Assembly: GCF_000092405.1 (NCBI RefSeq)
Contig: NC_014220.1
Coordinates: forward strand, 124,001-188,000
From: Syntrophothermus lipocalidus DSM 12680
GTDB taxonomy: Bacteria > Bacillota > Syntrophomonadia > Syntrophomonadales > Syntrophothermaceae
DNA length: 64,000 nucleotides
Direction: 5' to 3'
Positions 53,898 to 63,107 of this stretch are shown one piece after another; positions within the stretch are counted from its first letter, which is position 1; each line of letters opens with the position of its first letter. The translations under genes and the position numbers were made by a program. The notes under the pieces were generated by a model. That model was not told the origin of the DNA. It worked only from the letters and a program-made list of their open reading frames with translations, and did not search any database.

Positions 53898-55028
53898 ATG
53901 TCCAGACTCAAGGTTATGACGATAATCGGTACCCGCCCGGAGATAATCAGGTTGTCGGAGGTAATTAAAGCGTGTGACCGCTACTTCCACCATATATTGG
54001 TTCATACTGGACAAAACTGGGATTACACACTAAATCAGATATTTTTTCAGGATTTGGGATTAAGAGAGCCCGACTTTTATCTGGATTGTGCCGGCTCGCA
54101 TTTGGGGGAAACAATCGGAAATATCATTGCCAGGTCCTATGAAGTCCTAAAGCGGGAAATGCCGGACGCCCTTCTAATCCTAGGCGATACCAATAGTGCG
54201 CTCTCTGCCTTATCGGCCAAAAGACTAAAGATTCCCATTTTCCACATGGAGGCAGGGAATAGGTGCTTCGATGAGAATGTTCCCGAGGAGATCAACCGTC
54301 GGATTGTTGACCATATTTCTGACATCAACCTTCCCTATACCGAGCATTCACGGCGGTATCTTTTGGCCGAAGGGTTCCGCGGCGATCGCATTTTTGTGAC
54401 CGGTTCGCCCATGCCAGAGGTTTTGAAACAGCACCGGGGACGAATTGAGGCCAGCACAATTTTGGAGCGATTAGGTTTGGCGCCGCGGCAGTATATACTT
54501 TTGTCTGCTCACCGGGAAGAAAACATCGATCAAGAAAGAAACTTCCTTACTCTTATGAATGCAGTGAACAGGGTGGCTGAACGTTACCAGATGCCAGTGA
54601 TTTATTCCACCCACCCCCGTAGCCGAAAATTCATCGAGGCTCGATGTTTCGAATTTCATCCGTTGGTGAGAGACCTGGAACCGTTTAGTTTTACCGATTA
54701 CGTGAAGCTGCAGCAAAACGCTTACTGCGTGGTATCCGACAGTGGTACCCTCTCGGAGGAAAGTGCTATCCTCGGTTTCCCGGCGGTTCTTATCAGAACT
54801 TCTACCGAAAGACCAGAGGTTCTCGACAAGGGTACTATGGTTATAGGAGGCATAACCGGGGAAGAGGTAGAGCAGTCAATCGAACTCGCTATCAAAATGC
54901 ATGAAAACGAAGAACCTACGTTTTTGCCACCTGACTATTGTGACACAAACGTCTCGGTCAAGGTGGTTAGGATCATACAGAGCTATACGATGATTGTGAA
55001 CAAAGTGGTGTGGGGGAAGACAGTATAG
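53898..55028 (+). CDS. capG: UDP-N-acetyl sugar 2-epimerase CapG (FnlC/WbjD type)
   Basis: Last step to UDP-L-FucNAc, a non-hydrolysing C2 epimerase of the WecB fold. The 376-residue protein has IIGTRPEIIRLSEVIKAC, VHTGQNWDYTLNQIFFQDLGL, PDALLILGDTNSALSA, HMEAGNRCFDENVPEEINRRIVDHISD, LLSAHREENID and SDSGTLSEESAILGFPAVLIRTSTERPE. I choose ATG 53898 (GGAGG 7 nt upstream); GTG 53895 also fits. With capE and capF it gives a full three-gene pathway. Confidence 0.94.
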   Translation: MSRLKVMTIIGTRPEIIRLSEVIKACDRYFHHILVHTGQNWDYTLNQIFFQDLGLREPDFYLDCAGSHLGETIGNIIARSYEVLKREMPDALLILGDTNSALSALSAKRLKIPIFHMEAGNRCFDENVPEEINRRIVDHISDINLPYTEHSRRYLLAEGFRGDRIFVTGSPMPEVLKQHRGRIEASTILERLGLAPRQYILLSAHREENIDQERNFLTLMNAVNRVAERYQMPVIYSTHPRSRKFIEARCFEFHPLVRDLEPFSFTDYVKLQQNAYCVVSDSGTLSEESAILGFPAVLIRTSTERPEVLDKGTMVIGGITGEEVEQSIELAIKMHENEEPTFLPPDYCDTNVSVKVVRIIQSYTMIVNKVVWGKTV

Positions 55029-55043
55029 TTGAGAGGGTTGTTG

Positions 55044-56072
55044 ATGACTCGAGAACACACAGTATTGGATTTCCGATTCCTTATTGAACCGGCGGTGAGC
55101 GTCATTATACCTGCATTCAACGTTGAGAGGTACATAGAGGAAATGTTGTATTCTCTGGAGATGCAGGTTTTTACTGACTTTGAGATCATAGTGGTTGATG
55201 ATGGGTCTACGGATGAGACCTTTAATATAGTTAGGAAATACTTATCAGGAAGTAAGGTTGGTGGTTGCTTAATTATGCAGGGGAACTCAGGTGTCAGCGT
55301 TGCTAGGAACACAGGTCTGCAGTACGCGCGGGGTAGATACGTCTGTTTTGTGGATGCCGATGATACAGTTTCTCCCTATTATCTTAAGACTCTTTACGAT
55401 GCTAATATCAAAAATAATACTACAATAGCCCTTTGTAGCTTCATCACCCTTTCTGAAGGAAGCCCACATTCATCATGTGGATTATCTGAGGGAGAAGTTC
55501 GGGTTTGTGAGTCTCTAAGGCTGATGCGAAATATGTTGTTGGGTAAAATCGGTGTCGGCTGTTGGAGCCTTCTTATCCAACGCGAGTTGTTGATAAAAGA
55601 AGGTATATACTTTGCCGAAGGCTATCGTTACTCTGAAGATTTGCATTTCGTGTGGAGAGCCTTAGCGCATGTAGACAAAGTAAGCCTCTGCAACAGGCGT
55701 CTGTACAATTACAGATTCAGGGAAGGATCGGCCATGGCAAAGTTTGGGCCTGAGCGGTTGGAAGGGTTATACCTGATGGAGGACTTAGTGCGATTTTTTG
55801 AAGTCCATTGTCCCTCTTTTGGAAAGGAATTTGAAATACATGGTGTGGCAAGATGGGTATGGGCAACCCTGTGGCAGGCGGCTTGTGCCTTGCCCTACCC
55901 GAAGTTTATTAAGTTGTGCAATGATTTAAAAGCTAAAGAAAGGATGAAACGCCTTAGAGACTTTTCTGATGTCAGGGTACGGTTAAGTTCAATATTGTTT
56001 CTAATAAATGCACGTGCATATTACATGATAGCCCGTACCGTTGCTCGCATTGCTGGCATGAACAGGTTTTGA
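55044..56072 (+). CDS. Glycosyltransferase family 2
   Basis: A 342-residue GT-A enzyme: VSVIIPAFNVERYIEEMLYSLEMQVFTDFEIIVVDDGSTDET, GNSGVSVARNTGLQYARGRYVCFVDADDTVSPYYLKTL (DAD for the metal), and later EDLHFVWRALAHVDKVSL, probably the catalytic-base region. Start ATG 55044 has GAGAGGG 6 nt upstream; TTG 55029 is in frame but lacks a site. The C-terminal 100 residues are helical and basic. Donor and acceptor unknown. Base composition starts to become AT-rich here. Confidence 0.9.
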   Translation: MTREHTVLDFRFLIEPAVSVIIPAFNVERYIEEMLYSLEMQVFTDFEIIVVDDGSTDETFNIVRKYLSGSKVGGCLIMQGNSGVSVARNTGLQYARGRYVCFVDADDTVSPYYLKTLYDANIKNNTTIALCSFITLSEGSPHSSCGLSEGEVRVCESLRLMRNMLLGKIGVGCWSLLIQRELLIKEGIYFAEGYRYSEDLHFVWRALAHVDKVSLCNRRLYNYRFREGSAMAKFGPERLEGLYLMEDLVRFFEVHCPSFGKEFEIHGVARWVWATLWQAACALPYPKFIKLCNDLKAKERMKRLRDFSDVRVRLSSILFLINARAYYMIARTVARIAGMNRF

Positions 56073-56088
56073 GGAGTTTGAGAGTAAG

Positions 56089-57327
56089 ATGGAATTATTT
56101 TTTGTAACGAATTTTAGCGAAGAACAGACGTATTGGAAAATAGTTTCGGAATGCACTGTAAAGCCTGCCGGTTCCGCGTCGCAAGTATTTGAAGGGCTAT
56201 TTCTAAAAGGATTTAGTATGTTAGACAATGTAAATGTTACTGCATGTTCGTTTCGGTTAATCCCATCCTTTCCTGCTCACAAGCGCATTTTTTGGCCCTC
56301 ATATAGTGAACGATTATTTGGTAATACGTTGTGCATTTATTTGCCCGTTGTAAATTTACCAGTTGTTAAGCAGCTTATCCAATCTATAGGATTAGGCTTT
56401 GAAATAATAAGATGGGCAGTATTTAATAGGAGAAAAAGAAAAGCAATTATCTTCGCCTGTATTAACGTACCCATGGTTTTTTCGGCACTCATCTTGCGAC
56501 CAATTATAGGAACTCCGGTTTTTGTTATAGTTCCTGACTTACCTTCGTTAATCTTGACGTATACTAAACAATCATGCCTAAAGAGGGTGCTGAGTTACCC
56601 TTTTAAGTGGCTTTGCAATATGGCCGAATCTAGATTTGATGGATACATTCTGCTGACCAAGTATATGAATGGAGTTATCAATCGGAAGAATCGTCCGTCG
56701 ATTGTAATTGAAGGAATGAGTGATCCTGAATTGACGGATGTGCAAGATGATAAAATTTGCATGGAATCTGATAATGTTATTATGTATGCCGGGGCTTTAT
56801 ATAGACAGTTTGGCATTGATAAGTTGATTAGTGCTTTTAGGAAATTGAGACAAGAGAATATACAATTATGGATTTTTGGCACCGGGGACATGGAAGATGA
56901 GATTAGACAACAGGCGTTAATAGACTTACGAATTAAGTTCTTTGGAATGTATCCCAGGAAAGAAGTTGTTGAGTTTGAGAAGAAAGCATCATTGCTAATC
57001 AATCCACGACCATCGGATTCGGCTTTTACTTTATATTCGTTCCCTTCCAAGACTCTGGAGTATATGGCAACAGGGACTCCGGTATTGACGACACGTTTAC
57101 CCGGTATCCCTGAAGAATACTTTGATTATGTGTACGTCATTGAAAATGAAACCGATGATGGCATTGCAGAAGCGATACAACGGGTACTAATGCTACCTCA
57201 GCATGAAAGAAATATACGAGGCCAGCGGGCGAGACAGTTTGTACTTGAAAACAAGAATTGCTATGTGCAGGCGAAGAAGGTAATTGAGATGATAGAGGCT
57301 TGTATGGGTGAAAGAGTATATGAATAA
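56089..57327 (+). CDS. Glycosyltransferase, GT-B fold (group 1/GT4)
   Basis: A 412-residue protein. The N-terminal half is weakly conserved (MELFFVTNFSEEQTYWK; ERLFGNTLCIYLPVVNLPVVKQ). The donor domain has VIMYAGALYRQFGIDKLISAFRKLRQENIQLWIFGTGDMEDEI, KFFGMYPRKEVVEFEKKASLLINPRPS and TLYSFPSKTLEYMATGTPVLTTRLPGIPEEY, which carry the GT4 Glu-containing loop. The DNA is visibly AT-rich compared with the first 50 kb, suggesting separate origin. It overlaps the next gene slightly. Confidence 0.87.
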   Translation: MELFFVTNFSEEQTYWKIVSECTVKPAGSASQVFEGLFLKGFSMLDNVNVTACSFRLIPSFPAHKRIFWPSYSERLFGNTLCIYLPVVNLPVVKQLIQSIGLGFEIIRWAVFNRRKRKAIIFACINVPMVFSALILRPIIGTPVFVIVPDLPSLILTYTKQSCLKRVLSYPFKWLCNMAESRFDGYILLTKYMNGVINRKNRPSIVIEGMSDPELTDVQDDKICMESDNVIMYAGALYRQFGIDKLISAFRKLRQENIQLWIFGTGDMEDEIRQQALIDLRIKFFGMYPRKEVVEFEKKASLLINPRPSDSAFTLYSFPSKTLEYMATGTPVLTTRLPGIPEEYFDYVYVIENETDDGIAEAIQRVLMLPQHERNIRGQRARQFVLENKNCYVQAKKVIEMIEACMGERVYE

Positions 57328-58777
57328 TAGCAATGATGTACTAAAAGACAATAAAGAATGGATAATTGTATTTCTACCCCTTGTTGCTATTGAAATATAT
57401 CTAACCTTTACCGTTTTGGTTTTCTTACTTGGACCAATAAAGTGGCACATACAAAACTTAAGTATGTTCCTTTTATACATAGTGTTGTATCATTTGGCGT
57501 TCATCAGTGGATATGTTGTGTATTGGAGAACAAGTAAACACGAACATATCACTTATTCGCACACAAAGAATGAATATTCGCCCAACCTAATTCTCATAAT
57601 TGGCTCATATTTATGTTATATTATCTGCTACATAATCAGTTTTCCTTATACAACGGGTATTGTCGATACCTCCCTTAGCAATATTACGCAACAACTCGTT
57701 ATAGGATTAACTAATCCCGCGAGCGTGTACTACAACAAGGCAGTTCAACTTTCTGCCCTTCAACCCAATCCTGCATTAAACGCTGTGCAATGTATAATTG
57801 CTCCCATGGCTTGGTTTTCGTTTGTACTGCCAATAATATGGTGGGATAAATTGAAGTTACCATATAGAATAGTTTTTAGTATAATTCTCATTTTTGAAAT
57901 GGGAAAATGGGTTTTGATTGGGACCAATAAAGGTGTTTTTGATTTGTTGATCACTTTGATTGTTGTATTTGCCTTCGATGCAATATGTGGATATATCAAA
58001 GGTAATAATATTAAGACTTGGTTACAACATAAGATCCCCATAGTACTTTACATTGCGCTCTTGACTATATTTTCGTTTTATTTCATCGGCTTAAATATGA
58101 CCACTCGGGTTGGTTCAGTAACTACATATTTAGAAAAGAGTATTCCACAACAACAGGCAGAAGTGGAGTTTACAGAAGCGAATCGTACCAGTGGCCCGAA
58201 AACCAATGAGTTGACTGCAAACCAATCAAACAACGCAGGCAACTCCGAACTATTGGATAATGCTCGGTATGGTCTCTTGTTTTACATTACACACGGATAT
58301 TACGGAATGTCGCTCGCGATTTCACGTCCTTTGACATCAACCTTTGGAGTCGGGAACTCCTACTTTTTGACTCGACAGGTAGAAAGAATAACACATGTTA
58401 ATATGTTTGGACGCACTTATATGGCCAAATTAGAACCAGAATGGTCTGCCACTGGGTTATGGCATACTTGTTACACTTGGCTAGCATGCGACGTGTCATT
58501 TGTGGGTGTAGTCTTAGTTATGTTTATTCTGGGTTTATTCCTGGCCAGGACATGGATGGATGCGATATTTGGAAAAAATATTTTTTCAATTGCGTTGATA
58601 CCTGTGCTTGCCATTATGTTCGTATATATGCCCTGTAACAATCAAGTTATGGCTAATGGTCCGAGTTTTTGCACGTTTTGGGGTTTAGCAATGCTTTCTG
58701 TTGTTTATCCGAAATACTTCGGTGCCGGGAAGAGGGGGGTTCCAAGGGGAGAATCAGCCATCTATACTGCGCCTTAG
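57320..58777 (+). CDS. Oligosaccharide repeat-unit polymerase (Wzy-like)
   Basis: A 485-residue membrane protein with about ten helices and one large loop (SVTTYLEKSIPQQQAEVEFTEANRTSGPK…SELLDNARYGLLFYITHGYYGMSLAISRPLTSTFGVGNSYFLTRQVERI). Size, topology and place within a glycosyltransferase cluster point to Wzy, which has little sequence conservation. ATG 57320 and GTG 57308 are both possible starts; either overlaps the preceding gene. One of the most AT-rich stretches in the window. It is unrelated to the Wzy/WaaL-like protein at 46 kb. Confidence 0.75.
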   Translation: MNNSNDVLKDNKEWIIVFLPLVAIEIYLTFTVLVFLLGPIKWHIQNLSMFLLYIVLYHLAFISGYVVYWRTSKHEHITYSHTKNEYSPNLILIIGSYLCYIICYIISFPYTTGIVDTSLSNITQQLVIGLTNPASVYYNKAVQLSALQPNPALNAVQCIIAPMAWFSFVLPIIWWDKLKLPYRIVFSIILIFEMGKWVLIGTNKGVFDLLITLIVVFAFDAICGYIKGNNIKTWLQHKIPIVLYIALLTIFSFYFIGLNMTTRVGSVTTYLEKSIPQQQAEVEFTEANRTSGPKTNELTANQSNNAGNSELLDNARYGLLFYITHGYYGMSLAISRPLTSTFGVGNSYFLTRQVERITHVNMFGRTYMAKLEPEWSATGLWHTCYTWLACDVSFVGVVLVMFILGLFLARTWMDAIFGKNIFSIALIPVLAIMFVYMPCNNQVMANGPSFCTFWGLAMLSVVYPKYFGAGKRGVPRGESAIYTAP

Positions 58778-58806
58778 AAGGTTAGCACGCAGAAAAGGAG
58801 GCCGCA

Positions 58807-61386
58807 ATGGGATTGATTAAGAAACGCAAGAATCTTGTTCCCCGAATTAGTATCTCCATATTGCCTGCCGCCCTTCTCGTTTTAACGGTCTTTATTTACG
58901 GCCCCATTAATTTGTATGCCGGGAACAGCAAGGAGCTCTGGTTTCCTTTTTCCTTTATCGCCTCCAAGTTTATCTTGAGCGGCGTCGGGGTTTTCTTGTT
59001 GTTTTCGATAATATGCGTGTCGATGCCGTGGGAGAAAGGCAAATGGCTCGTCGCCTTGGTTTTTGGCATTGCCGTTGCTCTTTATATTGAAGGGACATAC
59101 CTTCCAATAGAATACATAAACTTGAACGGCGCGCCGACTGAATGGGAGAAGTATTACTTCCAAATGATCTGGGACGCCGTATTGTGGACGGCGTGCATCC
59201 TGGTATCGGTGGCCGCCGCTGGTTTCAGAGAAGAACTCTTTAAGAAAGCGGTGCCTCTAGTATGCGGCCTGCTGATAGCGGTACAGGTCATCGCCCTTAT
59301 ACCCTTGTTGAACGACCTGGGCCAGGAGAAGAGGTTCGTTCTAACAAGCGAAGGCAAATTCACACTCTCAGAAAAAGACAACATCATAGTTCTGGTTCTC
59401 GACTGCTTTGACAACAGATTGTTTGAAATGTTTACCGAGGAGAACAGCCAATTTAAGCAGGCCTTTTCTGATTTTACTTACTACAGGAACACAACCTCCG
59501 GCTTTAATTACACAGCGCCCTCAATTCCTTTTATTCTAACCGGAATCCCTTACGACAATTCGGTTCCTTACAGCGAGTATTTAAGGATGTCTTTTAGAAA
59601 GGTGCCGCTGCTCAAAACCCTATACGAAAAAGGCTACGATTCAGGCGTTTATACTTTTCCCCAGATGATTCCCCTTAACGATCCTCTATTAGCTGAATAC
59701 ATTTCAAATGCCAAGAGCATAACCGAAGAAAAAGAATTATCAATGCCCATGTTTCAATCCATGTTGAAGTTTACCGCGCTGAGGCTTTTCCCGATGAGTC
59801 TTAAAAAGCATTTTCTTATTGAGTATGATGAATTTGACAATCCTGAACAGGAGATGAAAATTGGGGAGTCCACAAACCGTGACGTGGCATTTTATAAACA
59901 TCTCATCACTCAAGGTTTTGCCACACAGGAGAGGGAAAACGCTTTCCGGTTTTACCATTTTAATGGTGCGCACTTACCCTATACCCTAGATGGCGAATTG
60001 AGGCCAGCTAATCTGGAATGGCCACAAGCTTTCTTCCAGCAAGCGAAAGGATGTATGAAGCTCACTGTTACTTTTTTAGATCAATTAAAAAAGGCGGGTG
60101 TGTACGATAATTCTACAATTATTATTGTTGGCGATCACGGAGTGATGGAAGATCTAATGATGTCACATTACCTCGCGCCGGTGATGCTGATCAAAACCAA
60201 TAACCGGCACGGCGAAGCTATGTCGATCTCCAATGCTCCGGTTTCCAATGGCGACATCGCCGCCACAGTTCTGGACTTAATCGCTCCAGAGGTGAGGGAT
60301 TCAGGTGCTTCGATTTTTGACGTAAGGGACAATCAAAAACGAAACAGGTATTATTACTGGTACAATGGATATCAGAAAACGAAGAGCGGTTACCTGCCGG
60401 ACCTCTATGAGTATATCAACAACGGGAGTTGTGAAAACCATCAGGACTGGGTCAGAACGGGGAGGATTCTGACGCCTGAGGGCGTAAGATCAACGGAATA
60501 CAAACAGTATAGATTAGGTACTCAACTATACAGTGCCGATATTACTTGTCTTATGGAAAGAGATAAAAATAAGAAAACCTTTTACGCATTTCGGGGATTG
60601 TATTATGTAGGTGACTATGCAGCAACTTCCGGCGACTTTGCCCAACTATGTTTTGCTATTCCTGTGAGAAACAATGATCTTCCGGTATATATTACTTTGT
60701 CCTCCGCCTTTCCCGATGATCCAGACATTATCCAACGGCTAAGAATAGAAGTCAACGGGAAGCCGTTGGCTGATGAGTTTTACGTCTCGGGAGCAGGGAT
60801 TAAACACATAAAATTCACGATACCAAAGGGGTTGCTAAAAAAAGATGGAAAACTTGATTTAAAGCTTCTATTACCCCATGCGCGGTATCCGGAGGGCTAT
60901 CAAAAGGAAGTGGTCTATCTCAAAGGGGCTCTCAGGATTTACAGCCTGACCATTGGTGCGATACCTCCGCTTAAGAAGGGAGATGTGATTAATTTTGGGG
61001 CAGGAGGCAACTCCACCAAATATATTGGCAGCGGGTGGCACGCGCCAGAACCGCGCCACAGGTGGACGTCAGATCGAGCGGAGCTTTTCTTGCCACTCAG
61101 GCCGGACAAGGAGGCGAGGCTAAAGTTTAGACTCGTTTATCCGCATGATGAGAACTACGTCAATCTGTCAGTCAATGGGCATCCGATTGGCAAGTGGAAG
61201 GGGGTTTGCGCAGGAGAGGAATGGGGTTACTACAAGGTCATGACTATTCCCAAAGAGGTGCTGTCTGCGGACGGGCTCCAGCTTATCACCCTCGAAATGC
61301 CTAATGCTTACAGGCCAAGTGGTACTGCGGACAGAAACGCTCGGGTGTTGGGCCTGCCGGTTATGAGTATTGAGGTCATTGACTAG
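58807..61386 (+). CDS. LtaS-like membrane sulfatase/phosphotransferase
   Basis: An 859-residue protein. Four or five N-terminal helices (ISILPAALLVLTVFIYGPINL; FILSGVGVFLLFSIICVSM; LVALVFGIAVALYIEGTYLP; LWTACILVSVAAAGF) precede a sulfatase-fold domain. Its metal and nucleophile motifs are NIIVLVLDCFDNRLFEMF, NYTAPSIPFILTG (Thr in the nucleophile position) and STIIIVGDHGVMEDLM. The last 300 residues look like beta-sandwich domains, usual for polymer-modifying enzymes. It may move glycerol-phosphate, phosphoethanolamine or a similar group onto a surface glycan; the group is not known. A small gene and a methyltransferase follow tightly. Confidence 0.85.
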   Translation: MGLIKKRKNLVPRISISILPAALLVLTVFIYGPINLYAGNSKELWFPFSFIASKFILSGVGVFLLFSIICVSMPWEKGKWLVALVFGIAVALYIEGTYLPIEYINLNGAPTEWEKYYFQMIWDAVLWTACILVSVAAAGFREELFKKAVPLVCGLLIAVQVIALIPLLNDLGQEKRFVLTSEGKFTLSEKDNIIVLVLDCFDNRLFEMFTEENSQFKQAFSDFTYYRNTTSGFNYTAPSIPFILTGIPYDNSVPYSEYLRMSFRKVPLLKTLYEKGYDSGVYTFPQMIPLNDPLLAEYISNAKSITEEKELSMPMFQSMLKFTALRLFPMSLKKHFLIEYDEFDNPEQEMKIGESTNRDVAFYKHLITQGFATQERENAFRFYHFNGAHLPYTLDGELRPANLEWPQAFFQQAKGCMKLTVTFLDQLKKAGVYDNSTIIIVGDHGVMEDLMMSHYLAPVMLIKTNNRHGEAMSISNAPVSNGDIAATVLDLIAPEVRDSGASIFDVRDNQKRNRYYYWYNGYQKTKSGYLPDLYEYINNGSCENHQDWVRTGRILTPEGVRSTEYKQYRLGTQLYSADITCLMERDKNKKTFYAFRGLYYVGDYAATSGDFAQLCFAIPVRNNDLPVYITLSSAFPDDPDIIQRLRIEVNGKPLADEFYVSGAGIKHIKFTIPKGLLKKDGKLDLKLLLPHARYPEGYQKEVVYLKGALRIYSLTIGAIPPLKKGDVINFGAGGNSTKYIGSGWHAPEPRHRWTSDRAELFLPLRPDKEARLKFRLVYPHDENYVNLSVNGHPIGKWKGVCAGEEWGYYKVMTIPKEVLSADGLQLITLEMPNAYRPSGTADRNARVLGLPVMSIEVID

Positions 61387-61398
61387 GAGGGGTACTGA

Positions 61399-61557
61399 AT
61401 GGGCTTTATAACATTCGCGTATTTAGATCCCGGAACCGGAAGTTATATTATGCAGCTGATTGCAGCGTCTATTTTAACTCTCGGTGCCGGTGTGGTTGCT
61501 TTTTGGAAAAAGATAAGGGCTAGATTCTCAAACGAGGGAAAGGCCGATGGGGAATAG
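61399..61557 (+). CDS. Small membrane protein with DPGTGSY motif
   Basis: A 52-residue gene with start ATG 61399 behind TAGGAGGGGTA, 12 bp after the sulfatase stop, and overlapping the methyltransferase start by 11 bp. It reads YLDPGTGSYIMQLIAASILTLGAGVVAFWKKIRARF. The DPGTGSY motif is at residues 10-16, followed by one helix and a basic cytoplasmic end. I recognise this as a recurrent small-protein type (DPG-x-GS-Y-x-x-Q) near envelope polysaccharide genes; its function is unknown. Its tight spacing between two genes indicates it is translated with them. Confidence 0.82.
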   Translation: MGFITFAYLDPGTGSYIMQLIAASILTLGAGVVAFWKKIRARFSNEGKADGE

Positions 61558-62908
61558 ATTGCCGTCATCCTTTCGTGATCCCGGAGGATACGTATTTGCA
61601 GAGAACGGGAAGCTATTTCGTCGCATAAACAAAAGCGGCCTTGAAGACTTCTTATTTCTTGTAAATAGTGGTCTTTATGACAGACTTGCGGCAGAGGGAA
61701 AGATCGTCAAGCATAAAGAGGTATTTTCTGATGAAAATCATATAATTATCGAGCCCGAAAAAATCCCACACATAACCTATCCATATGAGTGGTCGTTAAG
61801 CCAATATAAAGACGCGGCACTATTAACGCTTGATGTTGCGGCCGTTGCCCTAGAATACGATATGGTACTCAAGGACGCCAGCGCCTATAATATCCAGTTT
61901 AACGAAGGGCATCCGGTGTTGATTGATACGCTGTCATTTACCAGATATAAAGAAGGAACTCCATGGATTGCTTACAGGCAGTTCTGTCAGCATTTCCTTG
62001 CCCCCATTGCCTTGATGGCACTAAAGGACCCCAGGCTTTCGCAAATGATGCGCGTTTATATTGATGGAGTTCCACTAGATTTGGCCTCAAAGTTGCTGCC
62101 TGCAAGGACTAAGTTTGATTTTGGTCTCCAACTTCATATTCATCAGCACGCAAGGCAGCAACTCAAGCATGCCGATGACTTGGGTAGCACAGCCAAGAAC
62201 ATAAAAATACCGAAAGCGTCGTTAATTGCCATTTTAAAACATCTTCGTTCTACTATAAAGAAACTTGACAAACGTAGTGGCACAACGCAATGGGTTGCCT
62301 ATTATCAAGACATGCACAGTTATTCCGAAGAGGCTTTTTCAGAAAAGATAAACATCGTCCGCCAATTCCTTCGTCAAACGAACGCCCGAATCGTATGCGA
62401 CATGGGGGCAAACATCGGTGTATTTTCCGCCATAGCCTCAGAAAACGCCGAATTGGTGGTGGCATACGATGTCGACCACGATGCGGTAGATGTTCATTAT
62501 AATAGTCTTAAACGCTCGGGAATACACAACGTAATTCCGGCAGTTTTGGATATTGCAAATCCAAGCCCGGCGATTGGATGGGCACTTCGAGAACGGATGT
62601 CTACTTTCGAGCGGGGGAATTTTGACTGCGTGATGGCGTTGGCACTTCTTCACCACATTTGCATATCAGGGAATGTCCCGTTAGATATGGCAGCTGAGAC
62701 GTTCGCATCTTTGGGGAACTGGCTAATTATTGAGTTTGTGCCGAAATCGGACGGCCAAGTTAAAAAGCTTCTTTCCACAAGAGAGGATATATTCCCAGAC
62801 TACAATGAGAGCGGTTTCGAGGAGACCTTCTCACAAAAATTTGAAATCATATCCAAGGGCGTTGTTACCGGTACCCAACGCGCCATATACCTAATGAAGA
62901 GAAAATAA
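61547..62908 (+). CDS. Class I SAM-dependent methyltransferase with N-terminal extension
   Basis: A 453-residue protein. The first 230 residues begin SSFRDPGGYVFAENGKLFRRI and include a kinase-like KDASAYNIQFNEGHPVLIDTLSF stretch (compare the small-molecule kinase D-x4-N … hx-h-D pattern). Residues from about 265 form a Rossmann methyltransferase (RIVCDMGANIGVFSAIASENAELVVAYDVDHDAVDVHYNSL; FDCVMALALLHHICISGNV). ATG 61547 has GAGGGAAAGG upstream and lies inside the small DPGTGSY gene. It could methylate or cap a growing glycan; the substrate is unknown. The gap 62909-63107 has two copies of TTCGTGAGACGG and no gene. Confidence 0.83.
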   Translation: MGNRLPSSFRDPGGYVFAENGKLFRRINKSGLEDFLFLVNSGLYDRLAAEGKIVKHKEVFSDENHIIIEPEKIPHITYPYEWSLSQYKDAALLTLDVAAVALEYDMVLKDASAYNIQFNEGHPVLIDTLSFTRYKEGTPWIAYRQFCQHFLAPIALMALKDPRLSQMMRVYIDGVPLDLASKLLPARTKFDFGLQLHIHQHARQQLKHADDLGSTAKNIKIPKASLIAILKHLRSTIKKLDKRSGTTQWVAYYQDMHSYSEEAFSEKINIVRQFLRQTNARIVCDMGANIGVFSAIASENAELVVAYDVDHDAVDVHYNSLKRSGIHNVIPAVLDIANPSPAIGWALRERMSTFERGNFDCVMALALLHHICISGNVPLDMAAETFASLGNWLIIEFVPKSDGQVKKLLSTREDIFPDYNESGFEETFSQKFEIISKGVVTGTQRAIYLMKRK

Positions 62909-63107
62909 CCACCAAAGTTGGTTGTAGTTCAATGAACATTTGTTTTTCATAATGCTCCATCTGCGTGTTCCTCAATCGATGCTGCGCCCAGAAACTATGT
63001 GTGATTTCGTGAGACGGGGGGCTGAACCTCGAGAACTAACATGCTGACGAAGAGTAACACTTCGTGAGACGGAATCCGCTGAGAAGGCCAATAAAGGAAT
63101 GACGCCA

